DNA of 64,000 nt, from positions 1 to 64,000 of the forward strand of contig QXCQ01000018.1 in assembly GCA_003576535.1 (NCBI GenBank). The letters run 5' to 3'. Shown here in pieces: positions 1 to 9,900 of the stretch. Source of the stretch: Nakamurella silvestris. GTDB taxonomy: Bacteria > Actinomycetota > Actinomycetes > Mycobacteriales > Nakamurellaceae. Every line of letters begins with the position of its first letter. The first letter of the stretch is position 1. The notes beneath the pieces were generated by a model. It did no database searches. It was not told the origin of the DNA and worked only from the letters and a program-made list of their open reading frames with translations. The translations under genes were made by a program, and so were the position numbers.

Positions 1-297
1 ACCGATCCCCAACGCCAGAGCCGCCTCCTCCGGCAAATACTTCTTCTCCGCCTCGTACGCCTTCGACAACCAATGAAACCCCGGCAACTGCGCCGCTTCC
101 AGATGGGAGATCAACGCCTGACGGGCCACCAACACCTGCAACCCGATACGCGGATCAACCCCCACCGGAACCGCAGCCAACACCCGGGCAACACCCACGA
201 AATCGCGGGCCTCCACCAAAGCAACCAGCCCGTCCGAGGAAGACCAGAACCCAGCGTCACCACCGGAAGGGTTCGACGCAGCATCAACAGACGTCAT
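1..297 (-). CDS. DUF222 (13E12-type) protein, N-terminal part only
   Basis: Ninety-nine codons from an ATG at 297-295, cut by the window edge. The protein begins MTSVDAASNPSGG and reaches a leucine/alanine-rich segment ending AEKKYLPEEAALALGIG. This resembles the start of the DUF222 domain found in actinobacterial 13E12-type proteins, which usually carry an HNH nuclease domain at the far end; that end lies outside the window. The codons favour GTT, TTG and GGT more than the neighbouring genes do, which fits a mobile multicopy family. A GGGAGGGG ribosome site lies about 11 nt upstream of the ATG. The function is unknown; a nuclease role is inferred from the family only. Confidence 0.7.
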   Translation of the reverse strand, partial: MTSVDAASNPSGGDAGFWSSSDGLVALVEARDFVGVARVLAAVPVGVDPRIGLQVLVARQALISHLEAAQLPGFHWLSKAYEAEKKYLPEEAALALGIG

Positions 298-323
298 GAT
301 CGAAGATCCCCTCCCGTGAGAAG

Positions 324-359
324 TACCGCACCCCTGGCGGTATCACCACATCATACCGC
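324..359. repeat. Three TACCGC half-sites in the DUF222 leader
   Basis: TACCGC (324-329) and GCGGTA (337-342) form an inverted pair across 7 nt. A third copy, ATACCGC (353-359), overlaps the -10 box. The set could be a protein-binding site or a small leader hairpin. Confidence 0.35.
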
Positions 360-379
360 AGGACTCGAACAGATGTCCA
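350..379 (-). promoter_or_regulatory. Candidate sigma-70 promoter of the DUF222 gene
   Basis: Read on the minus strand, TGGACA (379-374) and TATGAT (355-350) are separated by 18 nt. This puts the transcription start near 343, about 45 nt ahead of the DUF222 ATG. Confidence 0.5.
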
Positions 380-545
380 GACATTTGTCAGGGTCATTTT
401 CGGACGGTTGTCCTCGGCTCGCCGGGCGGCGTTGTCTCAGGAGAACTCGGGAAGGGCGAGCGTCCACCCCGGCCGACTGGACGTTTTCGGTGCGCGGCAA
501 CGTCTGAGAGTGAGAGGGTTGTCCGAGCAGGGGAGGGGATCCGGG

Positions 546-1037
546 GTGGAGTTCACACAGTTCGTCCAGGCGCATGCCGACGAACTCGCACGGTATGCGG
601 CGGTCCTTACCGGGGATCGGGACGACGCCCATGATCTGTTGGCGGACACGCTGGTCAAGGTTTCCCAGCGGTGGTCGACGGTCGCCGGTGCCTCCTCCCC
701 GCAGGCGTATGCGCGTCGGATGTTGTTCTCGCAGTTCATCGATGGTCGACGCTCGGCCTCCGCCAGTGTCCGTCGCATCCACGGGCACGTTCGGGCCACC
801 GCACGTCCGGCGGTCGATCCGACCCTGTCCGTGGCCGACCGGGATGTGCTCGATCGGGCCTTGTCCGACCTGCCCCGCCAACAACGTGCTGCCCTGTTCC
901 TGCGGTACTACCTGGACCTGACCAGCCAGGCCGCCGCCGAGGAGATGGGCTGCTCGGCCTCGACGTTGCGCTCACATGTGGCCGCGGGTCTGGCCGGTCT
1001 GCGGGCCCACGACGCGTTGAAACCTGAGGAGGGCTGA
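546..1037 (+). CDS. SigE-family ECF RNA polymerase sigma factor
   Basis: A 163-aa ECF sigma factor that would direct RNA polymerase to a small regulon. It opens VEFTQFVQAHADELARYAAVL. The sigma-2 region covers about residues 12-75 (DDAHDLLADTLVKV; YARRMLFSQFIDGRR). Sigma-4 covers about 98-155 (LPRQQRAALFLRYYLDLT, then the helix-turn-helix EEMGCSASTLRSHVAAGLAGLR). The GTG at 546 was chosen because it gives the family's usual N-terminus and follows a GGGAGG ribosome site. An in-frame ATG at 408 would add 46 residues with no family resemblance. The stop is 3 nt before the next gene, so sigma factor and membrane partner are probably co-translated. Confidence 0.85.
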   Translation: MEFTQFVQAHADELARYAAVLTGDRDDAHDLLADTLVKVSQRWSTVAGASSPQAYARRMLFSQFIDGRRSASASVRRIHGHVRATARPAVDPTLSVADRDVLDRALSDLPRQQRAALFLRYYLDLTSQAAAEEMGCSASTLRSHVAAGLAGLRAHDALKPEEG

Positions 1038-1040
1038 CCG

Positions 1041-2018
1041 GTGGACGAGTTGAAACGGCTGATGCAGCAACGGGAGAGCCTGGTGCCCGATGTGAACCGG
1101 GTGCTCCTGGAGGTCGACCGGCGCACCGGTTCGCGCGCGCGGAGGCGATGGTTCCTGCCAGGAGTCGTCGCGGCCGTCACCGTGCTGATCGCCGCGTCCG
1201 TGGTGTGGTTCTCCCATGCCGATCGGTCGACACCGAGCCCGGCCACACCGAGCCCGGCGACACCGAGCCCGGCGACACCGAGCCCGGAGACACCGAGCCC
1301 GGCGACACCGAGCCCGGCGACCTCCACAGGACCGGAAACGACGTCGGCAACACCTGGGAATCAGGCGGAGTCCGACGGCGGCATCCCGGGATCCACGGCC
1401 ACCCCCGCGATCACCTATCGGGTCCTGGACAGCATCAAGTCTCCCGGGGTGGCCCCGCCGGCCGGTACAGGCAAGGAGTTCCTGAACTCCGCGGAGGCCC
1501 AGATCTATGCCGACGGACAGAAGATCGACCCGAGGACAGCGGCCCAACGGTTGGATCTGATGGACGACATGGGGGCCCTGGACGAGAAGATGACGGCGGT
1601 GGCCGGTGAGCGGTATGCGGGCTCTTGGATCGACAACGAGGATTTCGGTTTCGTCTTCCAGCTCTCCGGAGCCGGGGAGATCCCGTCGAGGCTGTTGGAC
1701 CTGGCCCGGGAGGCACCGTTCCCGACCTCGGTCGAGACGACGGACAAACCGTCGGCGGGGGACATCGCACGATTCCGTGATGCCCACGACGACCTGCTGA
1801 CGGATCTGGTGACGAACCTGCAAGGGATCGGCGACGACGTCCACACCGGCCAGATCGTCCTCGATCGGCACGGGGACAGCGATTCCACCCGGTACCTGAC
1901 GGTCACCGACCCGGACAGCGGGCTGGTCATCGTGGTTCGGGTCGAGACCGGTACGGCCGTCGCGTCCGACGGATCCGCACCGATCGACTCCAACCTGTCC
2001 ACCACCGGGCCGAGGTAG
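1041..2018 (+). CDS. One-pass membrane protein, probable anti-sigma partner
   Basis: A 325-aa protein starting at GTG 1041, with its ribosome site (GAGGAGG) inside the end of the sigma gene. Residues 1-36 are charged and cytoplasmic, 38-57 form one membrane helix after an RARRRW stop-transfer-like basic patch, and 64-92 are a TPSPA repeat. The remainder is an extracellular domain of unknown fold. The layout (short cytosolic part, one helix, external sensor) and the 3-nt spacing from an ECF sigma gene suggest an anti-sigma factor. No zinc-binding HxxxCxxC motif is visible, so it would not be a canonical ZAS protein. Function is inferred from context only. Confidence 0.6.
   Translation: MDELKRLMQQRESLVPDVNRVLLEVDRRTGSRARRRWFLPGVVAAVTVLIAASVVWFSHADRSTPSPATPSPATPSPATPSPETPSPATPSPATSTGPETTSATPGNQAESDGGIPGSTATPAITYRVLDSIKSPGVAPPAGTGKEFLNSAEAQIYADGQKIDPRTAAQRLDLMDDMGALDEKMTAVAGERYAGSWIDNEDFGFVFQLSGAGEIPSRLLDLAREAPFPTSVETTDKPSAGDIARFRDAHDDLLTDLVTNLQGIGDDVHTGQIVLDRHGDSDSTRYLTVTDPDSGLVIVVRVETGTAVASDGSAPIDSNLSTTGPR
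1230..1319 (+). repeat. Six 15-bp tandem repeats coding TPSPA/TPSPE
   Basis: Six uninterrupted copies of ACACCGAGCCCGGCG with single-base variation in copies 1 and 4. They encode a Thr/Pro/Ser linker just outside the membrane helix of the putative anti-sigma factor. Near-identity of the DNA units points to recent slippage, so copy number may vary between strains. Confidence 0.9.
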
Positions 2019-2050
2019 CTGCAGCTCTCCCTGCAACCCGGGGGGCTACC
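2014..2050. terminator. Hairpin between convergent genes
   Basis: GGTAGC (2014-2019) pairs with GCTACC (2045-2050), with an inner TGCAG/CTGCA stem. It overlaps the stop codons of two converging genes and could end transcription from both sides. There is no U-tract. Confidence 0.35.
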
Positions 2051-2804
2051 GCCGGTACCGCAGCAGCAGGAACCCTTCCGAGGTCAAGACCGACACCAGG
2101 TGCATGTGCTGTCCACGTTCGGCGGGCTCCCCGGCAACGATCCGGCCGAGCCCGCCGCCGCCCTCCAACACCGGGCTGACCGTCAGGAACATCTCGTCCA
2201 GCACCCCGGCCGCCAGCATGCTGCCGTGCAGGTGCGGCCCGCCTTCGCAGAGCACCTGCGGCAGCCCACGTTCGGTCAGCGCCGAGACCATCACCGCCGG
2301 ATCGAGAACCTCGTCGCCGCACAGGATCACCTCGGCGACCTCGGCCAGCGCCCGCCGTCGTTCGGCCGGGGCGGACCCGACCGTGAACACGATCGGCCGG
2401 ACCGGGGCCTCGGTGAAGATCCGGCTCCCGGGATCGAGATCGGCGCGAGCGGAAGGGATGGCGAACACCGGGTGCTCCGGCCGTCCGTTCCCGGCCCGCC
2501 ATCGGGCGGAGGTCTCCGACACCCGCATCGGACCGTAGCCCTCGGCCCGGACCGTTCCGGCCCCCACCAGGACCACATCACAGACCCGGCGCAGGATCTC
2601 GAACACCCGCTTGTCGGCGTCGCCGGACAACTGCCCGGATGCTCCCTCGCGCCCGGCCGAACCGTCGATCGAGGACACGAAGTTCATCCGGACCCACGCC
2701 CGGCCCGGAGCAACGGTGGCTCCGAGATGCCAGTCGGTGAGCATGTTGTCATCCACCGGGCCACCCGCCGGCAACGGCCAGATCCGCTGGATCTCCGTGC
2801 TCAT
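2046..2804 (-). CDS. Pyrimidine reductase family protein (RibD C-terminal domain)
   Basis: A 252-aa protein of the RibD C-terminal / dihydrofolate-reductase-like fold. Such NADPH-dependent enzymes reduce the ribosylamino-pyrimidine of riboflavin synthesis or related substrates. Supporting motifs are RAWVRMNFVSSIDGSAG (about 35-51), DVVLVGAGTVRAEGYGPMR (about 76-94), a central ILCGDEV strand, and the C-terminal LCEGGPHLHGSML with EMFLTVSPVL. The ATG at 2804 (MSTEIQRIWPL) gives the family's usual start. An upstream in-frame ATG at 2888 would add a GDGVATGDGVA repeat and overlap folP2. The deaminase half of RibD is absent, so a full riboflavin role is not proven. It lies 52 nt downstream of folP2 on the same strand, likely in one transcript. 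Confidence 0.75.
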   Translation of the reverse strand: MSTEIQRIWPLPAGGPVDDNMLTDWHLGATVAPGRAWVRMNFVSSIDGSAGREGASGQLSGDADKRVFEILRRVCDVVLVGAGTVRAEGYGPMRVSETSARWRAGNGRPEHPVFAIPSARADLDPGSRIFTEAPVRPIVFTVGSAPAERRRALAEVAEVILCGDEVLDPAVMVSALTERGLPQVLCEGGPHLHGSMLAAGVLDEMFLTVSPVLEGGGGLGRIVAGEPAERGQHMHLVSVLTSEGFLLLRYRR

Positions 2805-2856
2805 CGGGGCAGCCACCCCGTCACCCGTTGCCACCCCGTCACCCGTTGTCGGCCCA

Positions 2857-3804
2857 TCAGATGTTGTGCCGGGTGTAGGCCGGCGCACGCATGCCGAGTA
2901 CCGCCTCGGTCATCCGGGCGGCCGAGACCGAGGCGGCGACATTGTGCATCCGGATGATCCGCGCCCCTTGCAGGATGCAGATCACCGCGGCCGCCAGGGA
3001 TCCCTCCAACCGGTCGGCCTTCTCCTGGTTCAAGGTCTCACCGATGAAGTCCTTGTTCGAGACGGCAGCGAGGGTGGGCAGGCCGATGGAGGTGATCTCG
3101 GAGAGTCGTCGGGTGATCTCCAGGGAGTGCAGGGTGTTCTTGTTCAGGTCGTGACCCGGGTCGATGACGATGCGGTCCAACGGGATTCCCGCCTCCACGG
3201 CTGCGGCGACCCGCGCCCGCAGGTAGTCCGCGATCTCACCGGCGACGTCGTCGTACTGCGGGTGCGGATGGGGCTGACGCGGCTCGGCCAGGCTGTGCGT
3301 CACCACCAGGGTGGCCTCGCTCGCGGCGACGACCTCGGCCATCGCCGGATCGCGCAACCCGGTGGTGTCGTTCACGACTCCCGCCCCGGCCTCGATGCAC
3401 CGGCGTGCGACCTCGGCGTGGAAGGTGTCGACGGAGATCACGACCGAGGACCTCGCCGCGATCGCCTCGACGACCGGGAGGACCCGGTCCAGCTCCTCGG
3501 CGACCGGGATCGGCGGACCGGGCGCGAAGGGTGCGCCGCCGATGTCCACCCAGTCGGCCCCCTCGTCCACTGCGCGCAGGGCGGCCTCGACGGCCTTGTC
3601 CAGGGCGAAGGTGCGCCCCTGGTCGTAGAAGGAATCGGGGGTGCGGTTGACGATGGCCATGACCGCGACCTCGCGGTCGAAGTCGAACAGGCGGGAGCCG
3701 ATCTGCCGCTTCGGGTTGATCAGCGGTGGGAGGTACAACGAGCTCGTCACCGGAGTCTCCTCGGGTGCTGTCCGCTGCGCCGTTGCCTGGGACATCTCGG
3801 GCAT
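2857..3804 (-). CDS. folP2: Dihydropteroate synthase homologue, FolP2 type
   Basis: A 315-aa TIM-barrel protein of the dihydropteroate synthase family. That family joins p-aminobenzoate to the hydroxymethyl-dihydropterin diphosphate in folate synthesis. The phosphate/pterin-binding signature reads VMAIVNRTPDSFYDQG (about 48-63), followed by DWVDIGG (84-90), ISVDTFHAEVA, VVNDTTGL, IVIDPGHDLNKNT, AAVSNKDFIGET and the late RIIRMHNVAAS. The signature loop and the SNKDFIGETL segment match mycobacterial FolP2 (Rv1207) as I recall it rather than FolP1. FolP2 proteins have been reported to lack normal synthase activity, so a folate role here is uncertain. The ATG at 3804 follows a GAGAGG ribosome site. 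Confidence 0.8.
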   Translation of the reverse strand: MPEMSQATAQRTAPEETPVTSSLYLPPLINPKRQIGSRLFDFDREVAVMAIVNRTPDSFYDQGRTFALDKAVEAALRAVDEGADWVDIGGAPFAPGPPIPVAEELDRVLPVVEAIAARSSVVISVDTFHAEVARRCIEAGAGVVNDTTGLRDPAMAEVVAASEATLVVTHSLAEPRQPHPHPQYDDVAGEIADYLRARVAAAVEAGIPLDRIVIDPGHDLNKNTLHSLEITRRLSEITSIGLPTLAAVSNKDFIGETLNQEKADRLEGSLAAAVICILQGARIIRMHNVAASVSAARMTEAVLGMRAPAYTRHNI

Positions 3805-3889
3805 CGAGCCCACCTCTCTGACAGGTCCGCCCCCGCGACCGGATGTCGGGTGAACATCTCCATCATGCTGCACGCCCTTCCCGGCCCCT

Positions 3890-3959
3890 GTTCCCGCGCA
3901 CGTTCTTGCTCCTCGCGCGCGAAACATCGTGCGCGAGGACGAACAACGTGCGCGGGAAC
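3890..3959. repeat. 70-bp nested palindrome, copy 1 (probable terminator)
   Basis: The outer arms GTTCCCGCGCACGTT (3890-3904) and AACGTGCGCGGGAAC (3945-3959) are perfect complements. An inner CCTCGCGC/GCGCGAGG stem closes on a loop around GAAACAT, and only a few C/G mismatches separate the two stems. It starts 8 nt after the stop of the 2774-aa gene (minus strand), so it probably terminates that operon. A copy at 21016-21085 is identical at 68 of 70 positions. Confidence 0.85.
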
Positions 3960-3967
3960 GGCTGGGG

Positions 3968-6900
3968 TCAGGTGGTGGCCGGGGCTGTCGGAGTGGTCAC
4001 CGGCGGGCTCGGTGCCGTGGTCGGCTCCTCGCTGGACGCCGTGGTGCCCGGCGCGGTGCCTCCGGAGGTCGCGGGGGCGGTCGGGGACGTGGTGGTCGGG
4101 TCCGGCGGGGGCGTGATGGTCAAGGTGAACGGGATGGTCTGCGCCGTCGCGGAGGCCGCCACGGTCTGCACACTGTCGGGTTCGGTGTTGTAGCCCGCCT
4201 TCGAGGCATTCACCCCCCAGGTCCCGGGAACGAGGTCGAAGACCTTGACCTCGCCCTGGGCATTGGTGTTGCCCATCGTGGTGGCGGCGACCGCATCGGA
4301 CGGGATCCGGACCAGGACGGCCGCCCCGCTGACGTTGGCTCCCAGTGCGTCCTTGACCTTGAACAGGGCGACCACCCGGTTGTAGGTCATCGTGGGGACG
4401 GCGGTGCCGTCCCCGGCCACACTCACCGTGTCCGGCGAGTACACCACCGAGGCGTCGGTCTGGACCACACCCATCTGGTAGGCCGCGACCGGGAGGACCC
4501 AGCCGCGTCCGTTCGCGGTGGTGCCACCGGCTGCGACGGTGATGTTGCGGCTGGCGACCACGGCGCCGGCGGGATCGGAGTAGACGGTGACGGTGGTGGC
4601 GACCGCGAGGTTGCGGCCGGCCACCAGTTCCACCCCGGCGGTCGGGATGACGACCCGGCCGGCGAAGGTCCGTTCGTTCGCCGCACTCGGCTCCGCGGTC
4701 GGGGTGATCGTCTGGCTGGGCAGTTGCACCTGCGGCAACGTGGTGCTCGTCCTGCTGATCGACAGTGTCCACTCCCGCCCGGGTTCCAGGCACAGGCTGG
4801 TCGTCCCGGCTGCGTTGGTGTTGCTGCCGGTGACGGTGTTCGCACCGTTGACCCCGGTGATGGTCAGGCCTGCGGCACCGGACCCGTCGATGGTGCTGAT
4901 CCCCTTGACCGGGACCTTGGTGGGCAGCAGGGCGATGGCGGACGGGCTGACGGTGGTGGTGTCCGCCCCGATGCTGGCGCTGCCGCTGCCGCCGGCGAAG
5001 AAGTCCTCGGCCGGTGTCACGGTGAAGTCGTAGTCCCGGCCGGCCGGGACGTAGACCTTGCTGGTGGCCTGGCTGCCGGCCACCACCATCTGCTGCGTGG
5101 TGTAGGCCGGGTCCCCGTTCGCCGGGGTGATCACGGCCTGGACCGCCGAGGGACCGTTGCTCGCGTTCGTGGTGAAACAGGTGTTGGGCACCCAGTTGGC
5201 CGTGATGGTGAGGGCGGACTCGTTGATGTCGAGGTTGGTGCTGATCACCGGGACGTCGCCCGTGGCGACCCCGTCCTCGGCGGCCGGGACCGACACCGTG
5301 CTGGTGTAGTCCCCGACCGTGAACAGGTGGCCGGGCATCTCGATGATCGTGGCGTCGTACTCGCCGATGGGCACGTTGTTGAAGGAGGCCGTCCAGCCCT
5401 GCGGTCGGCTGGCCACGGTCGAGACCAACGGTGTCGCCGTCTCCCCGGGGGCCAGGTCGTTCCGGGTGAGCTGGACCTTGGTGCCGGCCAGGTTGAAGGT
5501 GAAGCCCAGGGTGGTGCTCAGGACGACGTTCACCTGGCGTTGGGAGGCGCCCAGGCCGATGACGATGGCCGCCGGGGTGGGGTTGAGGGCCGATTGGATG
5601 GTCACCTCACCGCTGATGTACCGGGAGAAGCCTGATTTGCTCACGACCACCCGGTAGATGCCGTCCGGCACATTGGTGAAGGTGAACACCCCGTCGGCGG
5701 CGGTGGTGAACTCCAGATCCTCGTCGTCGAGATCCTTGGCCGGGGCGTTGGTGTTGGTCGACTCGGTCAGCCAGACCTTCGCGTCCGCGATGGTGGTGCT
5801 CGGTGTGTTGTCCAGGACCACCTTGCCGGTGACGGTGCTCGAGCGCGTGTCGATGCTCAGCGTCGTCGCCTGCAGGACACTGCCTGCGGTGATCTGGATC
5901 TGGGTGGTCACACCCTGATACCTGTTGGTGTAGGGCGCGACTCGCAGTGTGTAGATGCCCGGGTTGAGATCGGTGATGTAGATGGCGTCGTCCTGCGGGT
6001 TCTGAGGTGTGGAGTCGGCCAGGGACACCGGGAGGATGCAGTACGCCGGCACCGGGTTGTCCTGCTGCGGCTTGAGTTTGCAGGTCTTGGGCTGCGAGGC
6101 CGTGGTCAGGGTGACCGCGAGTCCCTCGGTGACGGGCTGGGCGTCGGAGTAGAGGTTGATCTTCAGGGTCACCGGCTCCACGCTCAGCAGGACGGTGACG
6201 TTCCCCGCGGCGTCGACCGTCAGGAACGGGCTCGGACTGCTCGCCTGTTTGGGTTTCTTGTTGTCGATGAGCACCGGTCCGGTGACCGATTTGTACCCGC
6301 TGATGGTGGCGGTGGCGGTCCAGCTGCCGTCGTTGAGGCCCTCGATCAGGTTGGTGCCGGTGATCCGGAAGTTGCCGCTGGAATCACTGACCCCGCTGAA
6401 GGACTCGGTCGGAGATCCGTCGTGGCTGATGGTCAGCTGCACCGAGGACAGGACGGTCCTGACCCCGGTGGTTCCACCGGAGACGGTCGGCACCAGGGCG
6501 TAGGCGGTCCCGGCGAAGACGCCCGAGCGGTCCAGGGTGATGACGCAGCGGGTGGTTTCGCCGGGGAAGACGACGATACCGGTCGGTGTCGAGGCGTCGA
6601 TCGGGACCGAACCGTAGGTGCACTGCACACCGGTCACGTCCGAGCCCGGGTCGGTGCCGTTCTCCGATCTCACCGAGATCGACTTGAAACCACCGGCCCG
6701 TACCGCGACCACGTACCCGTCCTTCACCGTTGCCGCGGTGGAGAGGTCGGGGAAACTGACCGAGTCCGTGCTCGGCGCGGCGGTGACGGTGTTCTTGGCC
6801 AACTGGGTCCCGGAGAGACTGATCTGGGCGCCGTTGACCGGGACGAAAGCGCCCGGAGTGGTCTCCGACGGTGCCTGCACCGATACCTGCAGGGTGGAGG

Positions 6901-9900
6901 CCGCCGTCAGACTGAACTCCACCGGCTGCGGGGTGGTGGACGGGGCGCGCAGGATCGAGCAGGTGGTCGCAGTGCAGACCAGCTCCACCGTCTCTCCGGT
7001 GAAACCGCTGCGGGACACCGTGATCCGGTAGCGGCCCTCCGTGACGAACTGGGTCGGCAGACCGGTCTCCTGCCATTTCAGGTCGGTCCCGGCCGCGTTC
7101 TCGGCGGTCAGTGTGATCGGCCCGATCCCGGCGGTCAGGTTGACCACCTGGAAGGAGGTGGACGTCAGATCCAGGCCAGAGGTCACCGGGGTGGCGACGA
7201 TCTTGCCGCTGAACTTGCGGAACGGTTGCAGCACAATCGGATCGGTGGGCACATCAGTGCTCGGATCGCTCTCGGTGACCAGCTTCCTGACCAGGCACAG
7301 CTCCCCGTTCACACAGGTGAGTCGGTAGCGGTCGGAGACCTTGAAACCGGGCAGGGCCACCGTCAGTACGTAGGTCCCGGCCCGGACCGTCCCGGCAACC
7401 GCCAGGTTCGGGTCACGCCAGACGAATTCGGCGGTCAGCGGATCGGTGGTGCTCGCGGTGGCGGTGACGGTCAGCGCCGAGGTGCCGGCCGGCCGCTGGG
7501 AGATGGTGATCACGGCCTTGGACCAGTCGACGACCGGTGTGGTCTGGGTGGCGATGTTCACCGTGCCCTGCGGCTGCGGCAGCGACAGGAGGGTGACCGC
7601 CGGGCCGTCGGTGGTGCCGTCGGCCGAGACGGTCGGTCCGCAGTACGTCTTCGCGCTGAGGCAGGTGAAGGTGACGGTCTGGGTGACGTAGCCGTCCACC
7701 GAGTAGCTCAAACCGTAGGTGCCCGGCTGGATCTGGCCCGGGAGGACCGCCGAGTCCACCCAGACGAGGGATCCGAGCGCGTCGACCTGGCCGTTCCCGT
7801 CCTCGTCGGTGGTGCCGTTGCCGATCACGACCCGGATGTTCATCCCGGGGAAGGGGGTGGCGGTGACGGCGACCTTGACATCGGCCTTGGTGGCCCCGCC
7901 GACGCCGGCCCGGCTGAGGTCGATCGAGCCGACGGCCTTGGGCAGTTTCACCAGGTCCACGGTCAGCGGCTGGCAACCGCTCGTGAACCCGGCACCACCG
8001 GGGGCGTTGAAGCTGTTCAGGCACTGGATGCCGACGGTCCGGGTCTCGTACCCCTTGAGAGCGACGGTGAACACGTAGTTGCCGGGACGGGCCAGGCCCG
8101 CGTTCGCGCCGGACAGGTTCTGATCGAGGAACACCACCTCGCCGGTCTCCGGGTCTCCGGTGGCGGGCTTCTTCACCTTGACGGTGATGATGCCGACCCC
8201 GGCCGGGGCCTCGACCGTGGTGATGGTTGCGTTGGACAACGGCTCGGGGGTCTCGGTGCTGCCGCCCGCGGTGATCTTTCCGGTGATCCGCGGGAGCTGG
8301 GACATCTCGAACCGGGCCTGGGTGCTCGGAGGTGTTCCGCCGGGCGCGATCTGGGTGGCGGGGTCGATCATGATGCAGGAGGCGCCGATGTCGCACCAGA
8401 CGTCGACCGTGCCGTTCTGGTAGCCGACCTTGCTGACCTGCAACGAGTATCGCCCCGGGATGACCTTGTTGACCTCGGTCAGGGTCGAGTCCTGCCAGGT
8501 CAGGTCGCCGCCGCGGATGATGTTGTCGGCGTCGGCCACGGTGGAGGGTTTGACCGTCACACTGACCGCGCCGGACCCGGCGGCCCGCCGGGTCACGGTG
8601 ATGACGGCATCCTCGATCGAGCCCTCGTCGGAGGGGCTGCCGTCGGCCTTCGGGACCAGACCGAAAAGCTTCTGGTTGCCGAACGGGCGCGGCTGGGTGC
8701 CCAGGGCGACCGTCGGGATGTACAGCCGACCGTCCGAGGAGGTGGCCACGAGCTGGTTCGCTGCCTGATACGGGTTGGTGCGCTCCAGGTTCCGCTCGAC
8801 CACGGTCAGGCTGACCGGTCGGGTGACGAGGGAGGAGAGCTCGTTCTCCGGCACGGCATCCGGTCCGGTGACGAGGACGCCGACGGGGTTCGACTCACCC
8901 GGAACCGGAGTGATCGTCGCGGTGGGGCAGTCCGGTGCCGCCGGAACGGGTTTCGTCCCCCAGTCGGCGGGCACGATCGCGTAGCAGCCCTCGTTGTTCG
9001 TCACCACGGTGGCGGTGCCGCTGACGGGGGTGCGGCCGTTGAACTTCACCACACCGCTGACGGTGACGGCGGCGTCGACCACCGGCAGGATCCGGCCGTC
9101 GATGCTGGTGACGATCCGGCCGCTGATCGGGCCGAGCTGGGCGACGACCACCACGTCGAGAGTGGCGGTCTGGTTGACCGCGATGAGCCCGGTCCGGCCG
9201 TCCGCGGCGGTCTCGTCCGGCGGTGCTGCGGTGACCGTGTACTCCCCGCCGAGGCCGGTGAGGGTGATCTGGCCCTGGCTGTTCGTCGTACCCTTGACCT
9301 GCTCGACGCCGGTGCCGGAGTCACGGGTCAGCGTGACCGGGACACCCTTGGCCGATGTCAGGGCCAGGGTGTTGAGATTGGGTCGCAGCACGGAGATCTC
9401 GGCCCGACCCCACCGGTCCAGGACGGCGTCGGAGCGGGCGGACTCGCCGAGGTCGAGCTGGACCTCCAGCGGTTTGGTGGCGATGTACTCGGGGTCGGTC
9501 GGCAGAACGACGACCTTGTAGCCCCCGGCGGTCAGGCCGCGGATCTCGTAGGATCCGTCCGCGCCGGTCACCCGGCAGGTCGTCTGGTCGGGACTGGTTG
9601 CGGTGCAGGCGGTGCCCTTGGTGTTGAGGGTGCACGCACCCGGAACGGCGTCGGTGGACTTCACCAGCACCACGCAGCTCGGGGTCGCGGTGGCCCCGAC
9701 CCGGGTGGTCACGGTGCCGGCGAGCATCGCCAGCGGTTGCAGGGTCACCGGTGCGACGGCGGTCAGCCGGCCCTGGGTCACCTCCACCTGGGTCGTCGCC
9801 GCCTCGAAACCGGGGGCGGTGATCGAGATGGTGTAGGTGCCCGGCAACAGACCGTGGAACTTCTCGTCACCCTCCATCGGCAGGGTGAAATCCCCGCCGG

